DNA from: a virus
Strand: one strand, 5' to 3'
IMG/VR virus record: IMGVR_UViG_3300042881_004520
Coordinates: 1 to 23,132 of that record
Length of the DNA: 23,132 nt
Shown here: piece after piece, positions 16,188-21,595 of the stretch
How the letters are laid out: each line of letters opens with the position of its first letter
How positions within the stretch are numbered: position 1 is the stretch's first letter
The notes under the pieces: generated by a model
What the model was told of the DNA's origin: nothing
Database searches by the model: none
What the model saw: the letters and a program-made list of their open reading frames with translations, nothing else
Translations under genes and position numbers: made by a program

Positions 16188-16206
16188 CTAGGTGTATAAC
16201 ACCTAG
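16188..16206. promoter_or_regulatory. Palindromic operator-like site 3 (CTAGGTGT-ATA-ACACCTAG)
   Basis: The longest of the four sites, with 8-base arms. It ends three bases before the ATG at 16210. TATAAC (16195-16200) in its centre is a good -10 candidate; a transcript starting 7-10 bases downstream would begin at or next to the start codon, giving a leaderless or nearly leaderless mRNA. TTGATC at 16175-16180 is a weak -35 with 14-base spacing. Confidence 0.7.
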
Positions 16207-16209
16207 GGA

Positions 16210-16452
16210 ATGTCAAACGCCAGGGCTGAAGGAAGGACATTGCTAGCGCTATGGGTATCACAAAAGCAGATGCGCCAGATCGACAACCAAGCTTCATCAC
16301 AGGGCCTGAACCGAAGCCAGTGGGCAAGACTGATGCTCCTCGGCGAAGAGCCTCAAAGCAGCTTGCCTACATCACGATCGGCCAAGACCAAGTCAGGGTA
16401 TGGTTCAAGGACGGGACGATCCACTTCCGGCCGAAGCACAGGCGGAAGGTAG
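16210..16452 (+). CDS. Ribbon-helix-helix type DNA-binding protein; tail probably out of frame
   Basis: 80 aa. Residues about 10-45 read LLALWVSQKQMRQIDNQASS then QGLNRSQWARLMLLGEEP, which fits a ribbon-helix-helix repressor: a strand, then helix A, a Gly turn and helix B with NRSQW. The remaining 30 residues are almost only S, R, T, G and K, typical of reading out of frame. In the -1 frame the same DNA encodes a normal-looking sequence up to 16526. The gene starts directly behind operator 3, so autoregulation by this protein is an attractive inference. Either a single-base deletion near 16354 or a -1 frameshift would join the two parts into about 105 aa. Confidence 0.6.
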   Translation: MSNARAEGRTLLALWVSQKQMRQIDNQASSQGLNRSQWARLMLLGEEPQSSLPTSRSAKTKSGYGSRTGRSTSGRSTGGR

Positions 16453-16526
16453 AGAAGCTCAGCCTTGCGGCGGCATACGACGTAGCCTGCGGACAACTGC
16501 AATTCTTCTATGGGAAAGATAATTGA
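16251..16526 (+). CDS. Overlapping frame: probable C-terminal half of the RHH protein
   Basis: 91 codons from the ATG at 16251; a GTG at 16320 is another start. The first 40 residues are P, K and R-rich and look like a shadow of the RHH gene. From about 16350 the sequence looks genuine: KQLAYITIGQDQVRVWFKDG, TIHFRPKHRRKVEKL and AYDVACGQLQFFYGKDN, with G/C-ending codons as in neighbours. One added A in the AAA at 16354-16356 would fuse the RHH part to this part as GEEPQKQLAYITIG. So this is either a separate overlapping gene, a -1 frameshift product, or evidence of a sequence error. The domain itself is beta-rich and unrecognised. Confidence 0.5.
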   Translation: MGITKADAPDRQPSFITGPEPKPVGKTDAPRRRASKQLAYITIGQDQVRVWFKDGTIHFRPKHRRKVEKLSLAAAYDVACGQLQFFYGKDN

Positions 16527-16758
16527 ATCGATGACAAGGGTCTCGCTTAGCGGCGGGAGAGTGGTGCGTGTCTGGCGTGAAGAGACAAAGCTCAAGTCGG
16601 TGTACGAGAACAACGACGTGACTCTGGCCATCATCTCGAACAGCCAGCTGCCTCAGGACAAGCTCGCCGAGCACGTCTGCAAGCTGGATCGCGTCAACGC
16701 GGTCGAGGTGGTCGACTACAAAGGAGACGGCGTCGTCTACTACCCGAGCTGGCCATGA
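16510..16758 (+). CDS. Hypothetical protein
   Basis: 82 aa from ATG 16510, overlapping the previous frame by 17 bases; an ATG at 16531 would give 75 aa without overlap. The start is uncertain since neither has a clear Shine-Dalgarno. The sequence is alternating beta and helix: VSLSGGRVVRVWREETK, a helix DKLAEHVCKLDRVNAVEVVD and the end GVVYYPSWP. No motif or family is recognised. It is followed by a gene overlapping as ATGA. Confidence 0.6.
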   Translation: MGKIIESMTRVSLSGGRVVRVWREETKLKSVYENNDVTLAIISNSQLPQDKLAEHVCKLDRVNAVEVVDYKGDGVVYYPSWP

Positions 16759-16985
16759 GCGAACCGCTGCAGTGGGAGGACGTGTTGACCAAGACGGACG
16801 ATCCAAAGTCTCCGATGTTCACGACCATCCTGTCTGCGATCATTCTCGAGAATGGCGGATCGATGTCTGTCTCGGTGATGAGCCTCAGGGATCTCGTGAA
16901 GGGATCTGCAAACATGAGGCTGATCGCTGAGGTGGACTCAGGTCAGCTGGTCGTCTCGCTGGTCCAAGACCCTGCTCTCAACTGA
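16755..16985 (+). CDS. Hypothetical protein
   Basis: 76 aa, ATGA overlap with the gene before. The sequence MSEPLQWEDVLTKTDDPKSP is followed by a helix FTTILSAIILENGGSMSV and strands LIAEVDSGQLVVSLVQDP. There is no membrane segment, metal site or recognised domain. It is translationally coupled to its neighbours: the stop TGA shares bases with the next start (TGATG at 16983-16987). Its place directly before a nuclease gene suggests a common unit, nothing more. Confidence 0.6.
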   Translation: MSEPLQWEDVLTKTDDPKSPMFTTILSAIILENGGSMSVSVMSLRDLVKGSANMRLIAEVDSGQLVVSLVQDPALN

Positions 16986-17527
16986 TGCAGATGGGAGCCA
17001 CAACGCAGAGCGGAAAGGCCTTCATCAAGCATGGCTGGGAAGCTTGCGCTGCGGTCGAGAGGCATGCGATCGATGGAAAGATCTTCGTCAGGATCTTCGG
17101 ATTCCCAGACGACCAACCCAGTCGCGTCGATGCTGTGATGATCGACAAGGCCACCAAGGAGATCTTCGGAACTCTCGAGATCAAGTCGCGCAACATGACC
17201 GAGGATGCGTTCTGCGTGAAGTATGACATGGAAGCGATGGTGAGCTTCGACAAGCTGCAGAGCTCGTACGCGAACGTCATCAAGCTGATGGTGCCGCACT
17301 GGATGTTGATCTACTGCGTCCCAAGCGGGGTGGCCTTCCTGAAGAAGGTGTTCGACGCTGGGAACAAGAGCGACTTCCGACCCATCGTCGTCTCCAACTT
17401 CAAGACCAGAGGCGAGATGGCCCTGATCAACCACACCAGCTCCACCTTCAGGAAGGAGTCCAGATCCTACGTCGACATGAAGGGCGCGGAACGGATCGTC
17501 GTAAAAACAGTTGAAGTTCAGTTTTGA
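16985..17527 (+). CDS. PD-(D/E)XK superfamily nuclease-like protein
   Basis: 180 aa. The core reads SRVDAVMIDKATKEIFGTLE then IKSR, giving D49, E65 and K67 in the D-x15-E-x-K arrangement of PD-(D/E)XK nucleases; E19 in an N-terminal helix may be the extra acid. Strands VIKLMVPHWMLIYCVP and FRPIVVSNFKTR follow. The active site looks intact. The exact family is not recognised: it could be a Holliday-junction resolvase-like, restriction-like or repair nuclease. It is distinct from the RecE-like exonuclease at 11133. The start is ATG 16985, with ATG 16991 possible. The stop overlaps a TTGACT element of the next control region. Confidence 0.65.
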   Translation: MQMGATTQSGKAFIKHGWEACAAVERHAIDGKIFVRIFGFPDDQPSRVDAVMIDKATKEIFGTLEIKSRNMTEDAFCVKYDMEAMVSFDKLQSSYANVIKLMVPHWMLIYCVPSGVAFLKKVFDAGNKSDFRPIVVSNFKTRGEMALINHTSSTFRKESRSYVDMKGAERIVVKTVEVQF

Positions 17528-17538
17528 CTTTGTCGCTG

Positions 17539-17551
17539 GGTGTAATACACC
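17539..17551. promoter_or_regulatory. Palindromic operator-like site 4 (GGTGT-AAT-ACACC)
   Basis: GGTGTAATACACC, 11 bases before the ATG at 17563. TTGACT at 17524-17529 overlaps the stop codon of the nuclease gene and lies 9 bases upstream of the palindrome. CGCTGGGTGTAA before the centre is identical to site 1. Confidence 0.7.
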
Positions 17552-17562
17552 TCTACACGAAC

Positions 17563-17889
17563 ATGCTTCCTACAATACTCAAAGGCATCATCAAGGACAT
17601 CAAGGACGGCCTCACCATCAGCCAGATCGTGCGCGCCAGACGCTGCACTGCGAAGGAGATCATCGAGGTCGCAGACAAGCATCTTGGCATCAAGCTCAAG
17701 TCTCCCTATGAGGGACGCAAGAAGGGCGGCTGGCCTGTGAAGATCTCCGACAAGCAGATCCTCTCGATGAAGAAGGACAAGGCCGCTGGCATGAGCTACG
17801 TCGAGATCTCCGAGAAGTACAAGTGCAGCCGGTCCCACGCGAACATGATCATCACTGGTCGTCGCCGAAAGGATGTGCCCAATGCTTGA
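17563..17889 (+). CDS. HTH DNA-binding protein
   Basis: 108 aa from the ATG at 17563; the in-frame ATG at 17524 is rejected because the operator would be inside it. Residues about 60-105 (ISDKQILSMKKDKAAGMSYV, EISEKYKCSRSHANMIITGR) form a classic phage helix-turn-helix of the type I...Y..G.S...IA..F..S...V..I..GRR, seen in small DNA-binding proteins and HNH-associated domains. The first half has a second HTH-like pattern, DGLTISQIVRARRCTAKEII. It sits directly behind operator 4, so it may regulate its own unit. Both HTH units together suggest a two-domain DNA binder. Confidence 0.72.
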   Translation: MLPTILKGIIKDIKDGLTISQIVRARRCTAKEIIEVADKHLGIKLKSPYEGRKKGGWPVKISDKQILSMKKDKAAGMSYVEISEKYKCSRSHANMIITGRRRKDVPNA

Positions 17890-18139
17890 GTCTGACTACA
17901 GGGACATCGTGACGAAGGCGGTCGACTCTCTTGGAGAGCACTTCGACACCATCCACATCTTCGCCACCGTCCACGATCCAAGCTCCGATGGTGGAACGGT
18001 CAACGTGAGCGCTGGGGTCGGAAACTGGCTCACGCGATACGGACAGGTGAAGGACTTCGTGATCAGGACAGAGCAGCACGCCAAGTGCGACGTGATGATC
18101 GAACGCAGCGGAGAGGAAGACGATGAAGATGGAGACTGA
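17882..18139 (+). CDS. Hypothetical protein
   Basis: 85 aa from ATG 17882, which has AAAGG at 17868-17872 at proper distance; the ATG at 17873 touches that sequence and is less likely. It overlaps the HTH gene by eight bases. The protein has a helix DYRDIVTKAVDSLGEHFDTI, strands IHIFATVHD, TVNVSAGVG, a helix and an acidic tail EEDDEDGD. No family is recognised. It lies in the unit behind operator 4. Confidence 0.6.
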   Translation: MLESDYRDIVTKAVDSLGEHFDTIHIFATVHDPSSDGGTVNVSAGVGNWLTRYGQVKDFVIRTEQHAKCDVMIERSGEEDDEDGD

Positions 18140-18542
18140 CACTGGAGAGGGCGGGCAATTCCGCTTCAAGATCAATGGGCGCACCGTAATGGAGCTCACC
18201 GAAGAGGGCATCTTCTACAAGGGTGAGCAGGTTGCGGACGAGCATCTGTCCAAGGCGTTCAAGGAGCTCGTCGCGGAACTGGAGCAGGTGAAGACTGCGG
18301 ACGACGTGCTGTTCCGACTGAAGGGCGGTGACGCCAAGGTGCGGCATCTGGAGCGCGTGGTCAGGGATCTCGAGGTGCAGAACAGCAGGCAGGCGCTTGA
18401 GCTGGCAGCAAAGAACATTGAGATCAAGGAGCTGAAGTTCACCAGCAATCCATCTGTTACGGTGAGCTCTACTTCTGGAACCACTGCGTGGCATCAACCG
18501 ATCGACGCGCTCAGGAACATCGCATACGGGAGCACCACGTGA
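18123..18542 (+). CDS. Coiled-coil phage protein with NGRTVMELT motif
   Basis: 139 aa; ATG 18123 with an AGGA-rich Shine-Dalgarno region just upstream, ATG 18129 possible. The start FRFKINGRTVMELTEEGIFY is a motif seen in many short phage proteins of unknown role (F.(V/I)NG..V.E.T..G...). Residues about 40-105 form a long helix, probably a coiled coil, with DAKVRHLERVVRDLEVQNSR. The tail is S/T-rich. It overlaps the next gene as GTGA. Confidence 0.65.
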   Translation: MKMETDTGEGGQFRFKINGRTVMELTEEGIFYKGEQVADEHLSKAFKELVAELEQVKTADDVLFRLKGGDAKVRHLERVVRDLEVQNSRQALELAAKNIEIKELKFTSNPSVTVSSTSGTTAWHQPIDALRNIAYGSTT

Positions 18543-18724
18543 AATCGAATGTGATCAGAACTGCTGGAGACCGCAGGTCGGATGGCTTCTACTTCGTCAA
18601 CTACGAGAAGACCAAGTACGGCATTCGCGAGAAGTGGGCATCTCCAGAACGGTGGAAGAAGATCAAGGAGTACAACAGAAAGTACCACTCAGCGCGCAGC
18701 CAAATGAGGCGGAGGGTCAAATGA
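18539..18724 (+). CDS. Small basic hypothetical protein
   Basis: 61 aa from GTG 18539, which shares GTGA with the previous stop; the longer frame from ATG 18488 lies in coding sequence of that gene. The sequence contains RSDGFYFVNYEKTKYGIREK and WASPERWKKIKEYNRKYH, ending RSQMRRRVK. It is very basic and Y/W-rich, resembling small phage proteins with a F.Y......EKW.S...F pattern, perhaps nucleic-acid binding. The following gene overlaps as ATGA. Confidence 0.6.
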   Translation: MKSNVIRTAGDRRSDGFYFVNYEKTKYGIREKWASPERWKKIKEYNRKYHSARSQMRRRVK

Positions 18725-19224
18725 TCACGTGGGTCTGGGGAATGCTATGGTTCACGTTCGTCACGAACCCGAGGAGCGTCACTCTGGTGGAGGGCGACTC
18801 GTATCGGCTTCGTGCGGTTGCCAACCGTCCAAGCGCCTACCAGTGGTACAAGGATGGTCAGGCCATTCCTGGAGCCACCAACAGCATGTATTACATCCAA
18901 TACATGCTCGAGGGAGACGCGGGTGTCTACAAGGCCGCCGCCACCTATGGAGCCAAGACCATCGAGACGCGCTCCGAGGTGGTCTCGTACAAGCCGCTCA
19001 TCAGTGTTCGCATCGATGGAAGTCTGGTGACACTGACTCCAGCACGCGCAGGATCGAAGATCTACTACACGACCGACGAGACTGAGCCCACCACCAACAG
19101 CATGTTGTACGTGCATCCATTCAGGGCGCAGAGCGGGTTCGTCCTCAGGGCGTGTGTTGGAAATGTGGAGATGGACTCGATGTCGGTGCAGCCAAGGAAA
19201 GGAGCAGCCAAGTGGACCCGCTGA
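18721..19224 (+). CDS. Ig-like plus CHB_HEX_C-like domain protein
   Basis: 167 aa from ATG 18721 (ATGA overlap). A short hydrophobic N-terminus (ITWVWGMLWFTFV) is followed by an Ig-like domain at about residues 15-90: PRSVTLVEGDSYRLRAVA, YQWYKDGQAIPGATNSMYYI and EGDAGVYKA, the usual W, D and Y/C-like positions of bacterial Ig folds. Residues about 95-150 contain GSKIYYTTDETEPTTNSMLY, a chitobiase/beta-hexosaminidase C-terminal-like repeat. Both domains are surface-adhesion modules and resemble bacterial proteins. Its place among early small genes, far from the virion genes, is odd. It may be surface-displayed, a virion decoration, or a domain borrowed from the host. Confidence 0.75.
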   Translation: MITWVWGMLWFTFVTNPRSVTLVEGDSYRLRAVANRPSAYQWYKDGQAIPGATNSMYYIQYMLEGDAGVYKAAATYGAKTIETRSEVVSYKPLISVRIDGSLVTLTPARAGSKIYYTTDETEPTTNSMLYVHPFRAQSGFVLRACVGNVEMDSMSVQPRKGAAKWTR

Positions 19225-19439
19225 AGCGCATTGGACTCTCTAGGGAGCAGGTGGCTGCACTTACTGGTGCAAAGCTGGAACAGCCAGCGAAGCCACAGAA
19301 ATCTTTGAAGCACATCGTCAAACCCGATGACACAGCGGCTCTGGTGCGTAAACTCCACCAGCATGGGATGACCACTCGCGAGATCGTGAGGGAGCTGCGC
19401 CTGACGACTGAGACGGTGAATCGATTGCTGTCTCAGTGA
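19212..19439 (+). CDS. Small HTH protein
   Basis: 75 aa starting at GTG 19212, preceded by AAAGGAG at about 19196-19202; the longer frame from ATG 19152 lies within the Ig gene. The C-terminal half, LVRKLHQHGMTTREIVRELR then LTTETVNRLLSQ, is a helix-turn-helix of the resolvase/transposase-like or RNA-polymerase-recruiting kind. The N-terminal LSREQVAALTGAKLE is a second helical pattern. It is the last gene of the unit behind operator 4; a 119-base structured gap follows. Confidence 0.65.
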   Translation: MDPLKRIGLSREQVAALTGAKLEQPAKPQKSLKHIVKPDDTAALVRKLHQHGMTTREIVRELRLTTETVNRLLSQ

Positions 19440-19453
19440 TGAAACACTTTTAG

Positions 19454-19558
19454 CCCACTGAGTGGTGGGTGACCGTTCGGTTAGTTCCTTCCCCCTCCTA
19501 GGTGGCTTCACATAATTAATGGCTGCGAGAGTGTGAAACCAAGGGCCTGGCCGAACGG
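19454..19558 (+). promoter_or_regulatory. Structured leader before the 19559 gene
   Basis: CCGTTCGGTTAG (19473-19484) pairs over 12 positions with CTGGCCGAACGG (19547-19558), including two G-U pairs, and the stem ends exactly at the ATG of the next gene. Inside it GGCTTCACA (19504-19512) pairs with TGTGAAACC (19532-19540) with one mismatch. A small upstream hairpin is CCCAC (19454-19458) with GTGGG (19465-19469). No Shine-Dalgarno is visible. The fold suggests translational control or an unrecognised riboswitch-like element. Confidence 0.5.
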
Positions 19559-19804
19559 ATGTTTTGCAACGAACACAACTGGAACGAAGAGGGACTATGC
19601 CTTCAGTGCGGAATAAACTATCACGTCGACCTGTATCACCAGCTAAAGCGCGCAAGACTCGAACTGGCAAGAGTGCTGGAGGAAAACGAGTCCCTAAGGC
19701 AAAGGCTGGCGGAGTCGGAGATACATATCCGGAGGATCAGAGCGCGTCTGAAGGAGCTGTCATGCGGATGGACGGCTACGACGACTGCATCGTGGGATAC
19801 GTAG
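19559..19804 (+). CDS. Zinc-knuckle plus coiled-coil small protein
   Basis: 81 aa. The N-terminus has CNEH and CLQC (about residues 3-6 and 14-17), a CxxH...CxxC zinc site, followed by a long amphipathic helix (about 25-68) with LKRARLELARVLEENESLRQ and RLAESEIHIRRIRARLKEL, a predicted coiled coil. The same overall design recurs in the gene at 20546. It has no Shine-Dalgarno and begins at the very base of the leader stem. It overlaps the next gene by 43 bases. Confidence 0.62.
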   Translation: MFCNEHNWNEEGLCLQCGINYHVDLYHQLKRARLELARVLEENESLRQRLAESEIHIRRIRARLKELSCGWTATTTASWDT

Positions 19805-19989
19805 AGCGCTTCGGCATGAATCCGGTCCTCTGCTACGACAAGGAGAAGGTGCTGGCAAAGCTCACCAAGGAGTTCGGGAATCGCGAAGACGCGATCGAGT
19901 GGTACCACTACAACCAGCTGGGGTCCTACGTTGGCGAAGGAACTCCCTGCTTCCTCATAACAGACAAAGACGATGTCATCGATCAGTGA
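19762..19989 (+). CDS. Conserved small phage protein (YDDCIVGYVERFG type)
   Basis: 75 aa from ATG 19762, set by AAGGAG at 19751-19756. The sequence YDDCIVGYVERFGMNPVLCY, then a helix with TKEFGNREDAIEWYHYNQLG and SYVGEGTPCFLI, matches a widespread small phage protein family (DDC..G...R.G......YD......L....M....A.E....N....Y.G..TP.F). Its function is unknown to me. The family usually occurs in early small-gene clusters like this one. The next gene overlaps by 17 bases. Confidence 0.75.
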   Translation: MRMDGYDDCIVGYVERFGMNPVLCYDKEKVLAKLTKEFGNREDAIEWYHYNQLGSYVGEGTPCFLITDKDDVIDQ

Positions 19990-20218
19990 ACTAACCAGAC
20001 AGGTGGAAGAGGCCGGACTCTACGATCCGATTCAGGTCGGCGACAAGGTCATCAAGTACACAGGGGACTACACGATGAAGGGCACTGTGCTTGCGGTGTT
20101 TAACACCAGCGCAGGCCAGAGACGATTCGTGGTCGAGCACAACGCAGAGGCTTTCGGAGGCAAGGGCTACTTCCTCCACATATACGGACCAAACAACATC
20201 AAGAGAGACAACGCATGA
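19973..20218 (+). CDS. Conserved small phage protein (SH3-like)
   Basis: 81 aa. The core is beta-rich: IQVGDKVIKYTGDYTMKGTV, LAVFNTSAGQRRFVVEHNAE and GYFLHIYGPNNIKR. The pattern F.VGD.V.K.TGDY...G.VV..F.K..G..R.VVE....G.LHI... is a familiar phage small-protein family with an SH3-like barrel. Role unknown. It overlaps the gene before by 17 bases and the gene after by four (ATGA). Confidence 0.75.
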   Translation: MSSISELTRQVEEAGLYDPIQVGDKVIKYTGDYTMKGTVLAVFNTSAGQRRFVVEHNAEAFGGKGYFLHIYGPNNIKRDNA

Positions 20219-20478
20219 GCGACACACCCAAGACGGACGCGCTGGTCATCAACATCCTAGGCGTCGAGCTGGCATCCAAAGACCTCATCAATCTCTGCAG
20301 GGAGATGGAGCGTCAGCTGAACGTGAAGCGTTCGACCAAGCTGGGACGCCCGAGGATCCCGCTGGACATCCAGAAGCAGATTGCGGAGACGCCACACTCG
20401 ATCAGCTCAGCGCATCTGGCCAAGACGTTCCGCATCGCGAACAGCACCGTATCCCGCTACAGGAAAGTGGTTAAATGA
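20215..20478 (+). CDS. MSDTPKTD-family small protein with C-terminal HTH
   Basis: 87 aa. It starts MSDTPKTDALVINILGVELA followed by a helix with CREMERQLN. Two other genes in this cluster carry the same tag (21317 and 22037). The second half, GRPRIPLDIQKQIAETPHSI then SSAHLAKTFRIANSTVSRYR, looks like a resolvase-type helix-turn-helix. The first half is thus a shared module and the second a DNA-binding module. It overlaps the next mini-ORF by ATGA. It may be a small regulator; the N-terminal module has no known function. Confidence 0.68.
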   Translation: MSDTPKTDALVINILGVELASKDLINLCREMERQLNVKRSTKLGRPRIPLDIQKQIAETPHSISSAHLAKTFRIANSTVSRYRKVVK

Positions 20479-20549
20479 GCGATCATGTTGGTTCACTGAA
20501 ACCGACTGTTTCAGCGGTCGCTGAAATTTGGGAAAGGAGTGAACGATGA
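20475..20549 (+). CDS. 24-aa mini-ORF (possible leader peptide)
   Basis: ATG 20475 to TGA 20549, 24 codons, with an ATGA overlap at both ends (20475-20478 and 20546-20549). The first six residues, MSDHVG, copy the start MSDHIG of the next gene: the 18 bases at 20475 and at 20546 differ at one position. The rest contains VSAVAEIWERSER. It encloses two mutually exclusive hairpins. It may be a translated leader or a leftover of a duplicated 5' end. Confidence 0.5.
   Translation: MSDHVGSLKPTVSAVAEIWERSER
20496..20526 (+). promoter_or_regulatory. Mutually exclusive hairpins inside the mini-ORF
   Basis: CTGAAAC (20496-20502) pairs with GTTTCAG (20508-20514). The same TTTCAGCG (20509-20516) also pairs with CGCTGAAA (20519-20526), so only one hairpin can form at a time. 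The second ends just before the AAAGGAG (20533-20539) of the 20546 gene. There is no T-run, so translation rather than termination would be affected. Confidence 0.45.
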
Positions 20550-20896
20550 GCGATCATATTGGTGACGTCACCAAAATGGTCTGTGTCCACTGCGGACTAC
20601 CATTTTTCCGCGAGCAGAATCAAATCCAAAGCTATCGCTGCGGATCGTCATACGAGGATACGTTCCGGCCTCAGTGGGCACGTTCGATGACGTGTCTGGA
20701 GATACAGAACGGACAACTACAGGACCGCATCAATCTGCTAGAGGCAGCAAATTCCGATGTTGCTCGCATTGCCGCAGAACGTGATAGAGCCAACGACCGC
20801 ATCAAGCGGCTGGAGGAGGCTGGAGATGCGATGGCTCAGGACCACAATCCGTTTACCTTCATCGACTGGCAACGAGTCAAGGAGGTAAAGCCATGA
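20546..20896 (+). CDS. Zinc-knuckle plus coiled-coil small protein
   Basis: 116 aa with a good Shine-Dalgarno AAAGGAG at 20533-20539. CVHCGLPF and YRCGSS give a CxxC...C site (residues about 13-32) that may bind zinc. From about residue 50, a long helix contains EIQNGQLQDRINLLEAANSD and ERDRANDRIKRLEEAGDAM, a coiled coil. The RIKRLE element with its DNA (CGCATCAAGCGGCTGGAGGA) recurs in the genes at 21123 and 21317. Design is like the 19559 gene. No known function. Confidence 0.63.
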   Translation: MSDHIGDVTKMVCVHCGLPFFREQNQIQSYRCGSSYEDTFRPQWARSMTCLEIQNGQLQDRINLLEAANSDVARIAAERDRANDRIKRLEEAGDAMAQDHNPFTFIDWQRVKEVKP

Positions 20897-21126
20897 TCTA
20901 CTGCATGGCTGGAATCGTACTGCTCACAGTCTACAGCGCGGTACTTACGTTCTACATCATCCTCACAATTGAAAAGCACAACATACTGTGCGGAGCTGTT
21001 AGAGACCTAAATGACAAACTGTCGAGGTTTGAACGCAGTGATGAGTGGGGTCGCCTTCAAAAGCCGTTATCCGATCACTACACACTAGGCACTGACATCG
21101 CGGCGAACAAGGAGATCAATCCATGA
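20893..21126 (+). CDS. Small single-pass membrane protein
   Basis: 77 aa. Residues about 3-26 (CMAGIVLLTVYSAVLTFYII and flanks) form one clear transmembrane helix, followed by a soluble, charged tail with LNDKLSRFERSDEWGRLQKP. Shine-Dalgarno AAGGAGG upstream at about 20880; ATGA overlaps on both sides. Topology is probably N-out or a signal anchor with the tail inside. It could be a holin- or spanin-like accessory or a membrane-bound takeover protein, but a single helix and no endolysin nearby make a lysis role uncertain. Confidence 0.62.
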   Translation: MIYCMAGIVLLTVYSAVLTFYIILTIEKHNILCGAVRDLNDKLSRFERSDEWGRLQKPLSDHYTLGTDIAANKEINP

Positions 21127-21320
21127 GTGACGAGACGCCAAGCCAAGTGGATCTAGTCGAACAGCTTTACGATGAGAACAAGGCGCTGAAGGAGCGCATC
21201 AAGCGGCTGGAGGACATCATCAAAAGGGCTGGATACAAATTCTTTGAGGACGGCACAGATGGTCGGATTGCTGTCAACATGCTGACGATTCTGGATGAAG
21301 CGAGGGAGGCCAAGCCATGA
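21123..21320 (+). CDS. Coiled-coil small protein (duplicated pair, copy 1)
   Basis: 65 aa, Shine-Dalgarno AAGGAG at 21110-21115. After MSDETPSQVDLVEQLYDENK comes a coiled coil ALKERIKRLEDIIKRAG and a module YKFFEDGTDGRIAVNMLTIL. The last 42 residues align with the end of the next gene (RIKRLE, [YN][KR]FF.DG[TS]DG[RK][IV]A..MLTI), so the two arose by duplication. No known function. ATGA overlaps on both sides. Confidence 0.65.
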   Translation: MSDETPSQVDLVEQLYDENKALKERIKRLEDIIKRAGYKFFEDGTDGRIAVNMLTILDEAREAKP

Positions 21321-21595
21321 GCGACACTCCTAGGACTGACGCCGCCCACATCGGCATGGGAATCGTTTTCAGGCAGTTTGCCCAAGAGCTAGAACGCGAA
21401 CTCAACGCAGCGAATTCCATCATCCGCCAGCAACAGTTACTCGATGAGGAAAACCTCGCTCTGAGGCAACGCATCAAGCGGCTTGAGTCCGCCATCAACC
21501 GAGCATCCAATCGGTTCTTTGCTGACGGATCGGATGGGAAAGTTGCTGCTGAGATGCTGACGATTATGTGTGGAATTGCTGAGGAGGAGCCATGA
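21317..21595 (+). CDS. MSDTPRTD-family coiled-coil protein (duplicated pair, copy 2)
   Basis: 92 aa. It begins MSDTPRTDAAHIGMGIVFRQ and FAQELERELN, the same N-terminal module as in the genes at 20215 and 22037, then a coiled coil LALRQRIKRLESAINRAS and the module NRFFADGSDGKVAAEMLTIM shared with copy 1. It therefore combines two modules that occur separately elsewhere in this cluster. A Shine-Dalgarno GAGGGAGG lies at about 21302. ATGA overlaps on both sides. Function unknown; oligomerisation through the coiled coil is likely. Confidence 0.67.
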   Translation: MSDTPRTDAAHIGMGIVFRQFAQELERELNAANSIIRQQQLLDEENLALRQRIKRLESAINRASNRFFADGSDGKVAAEMLTIMCGIAEEEP

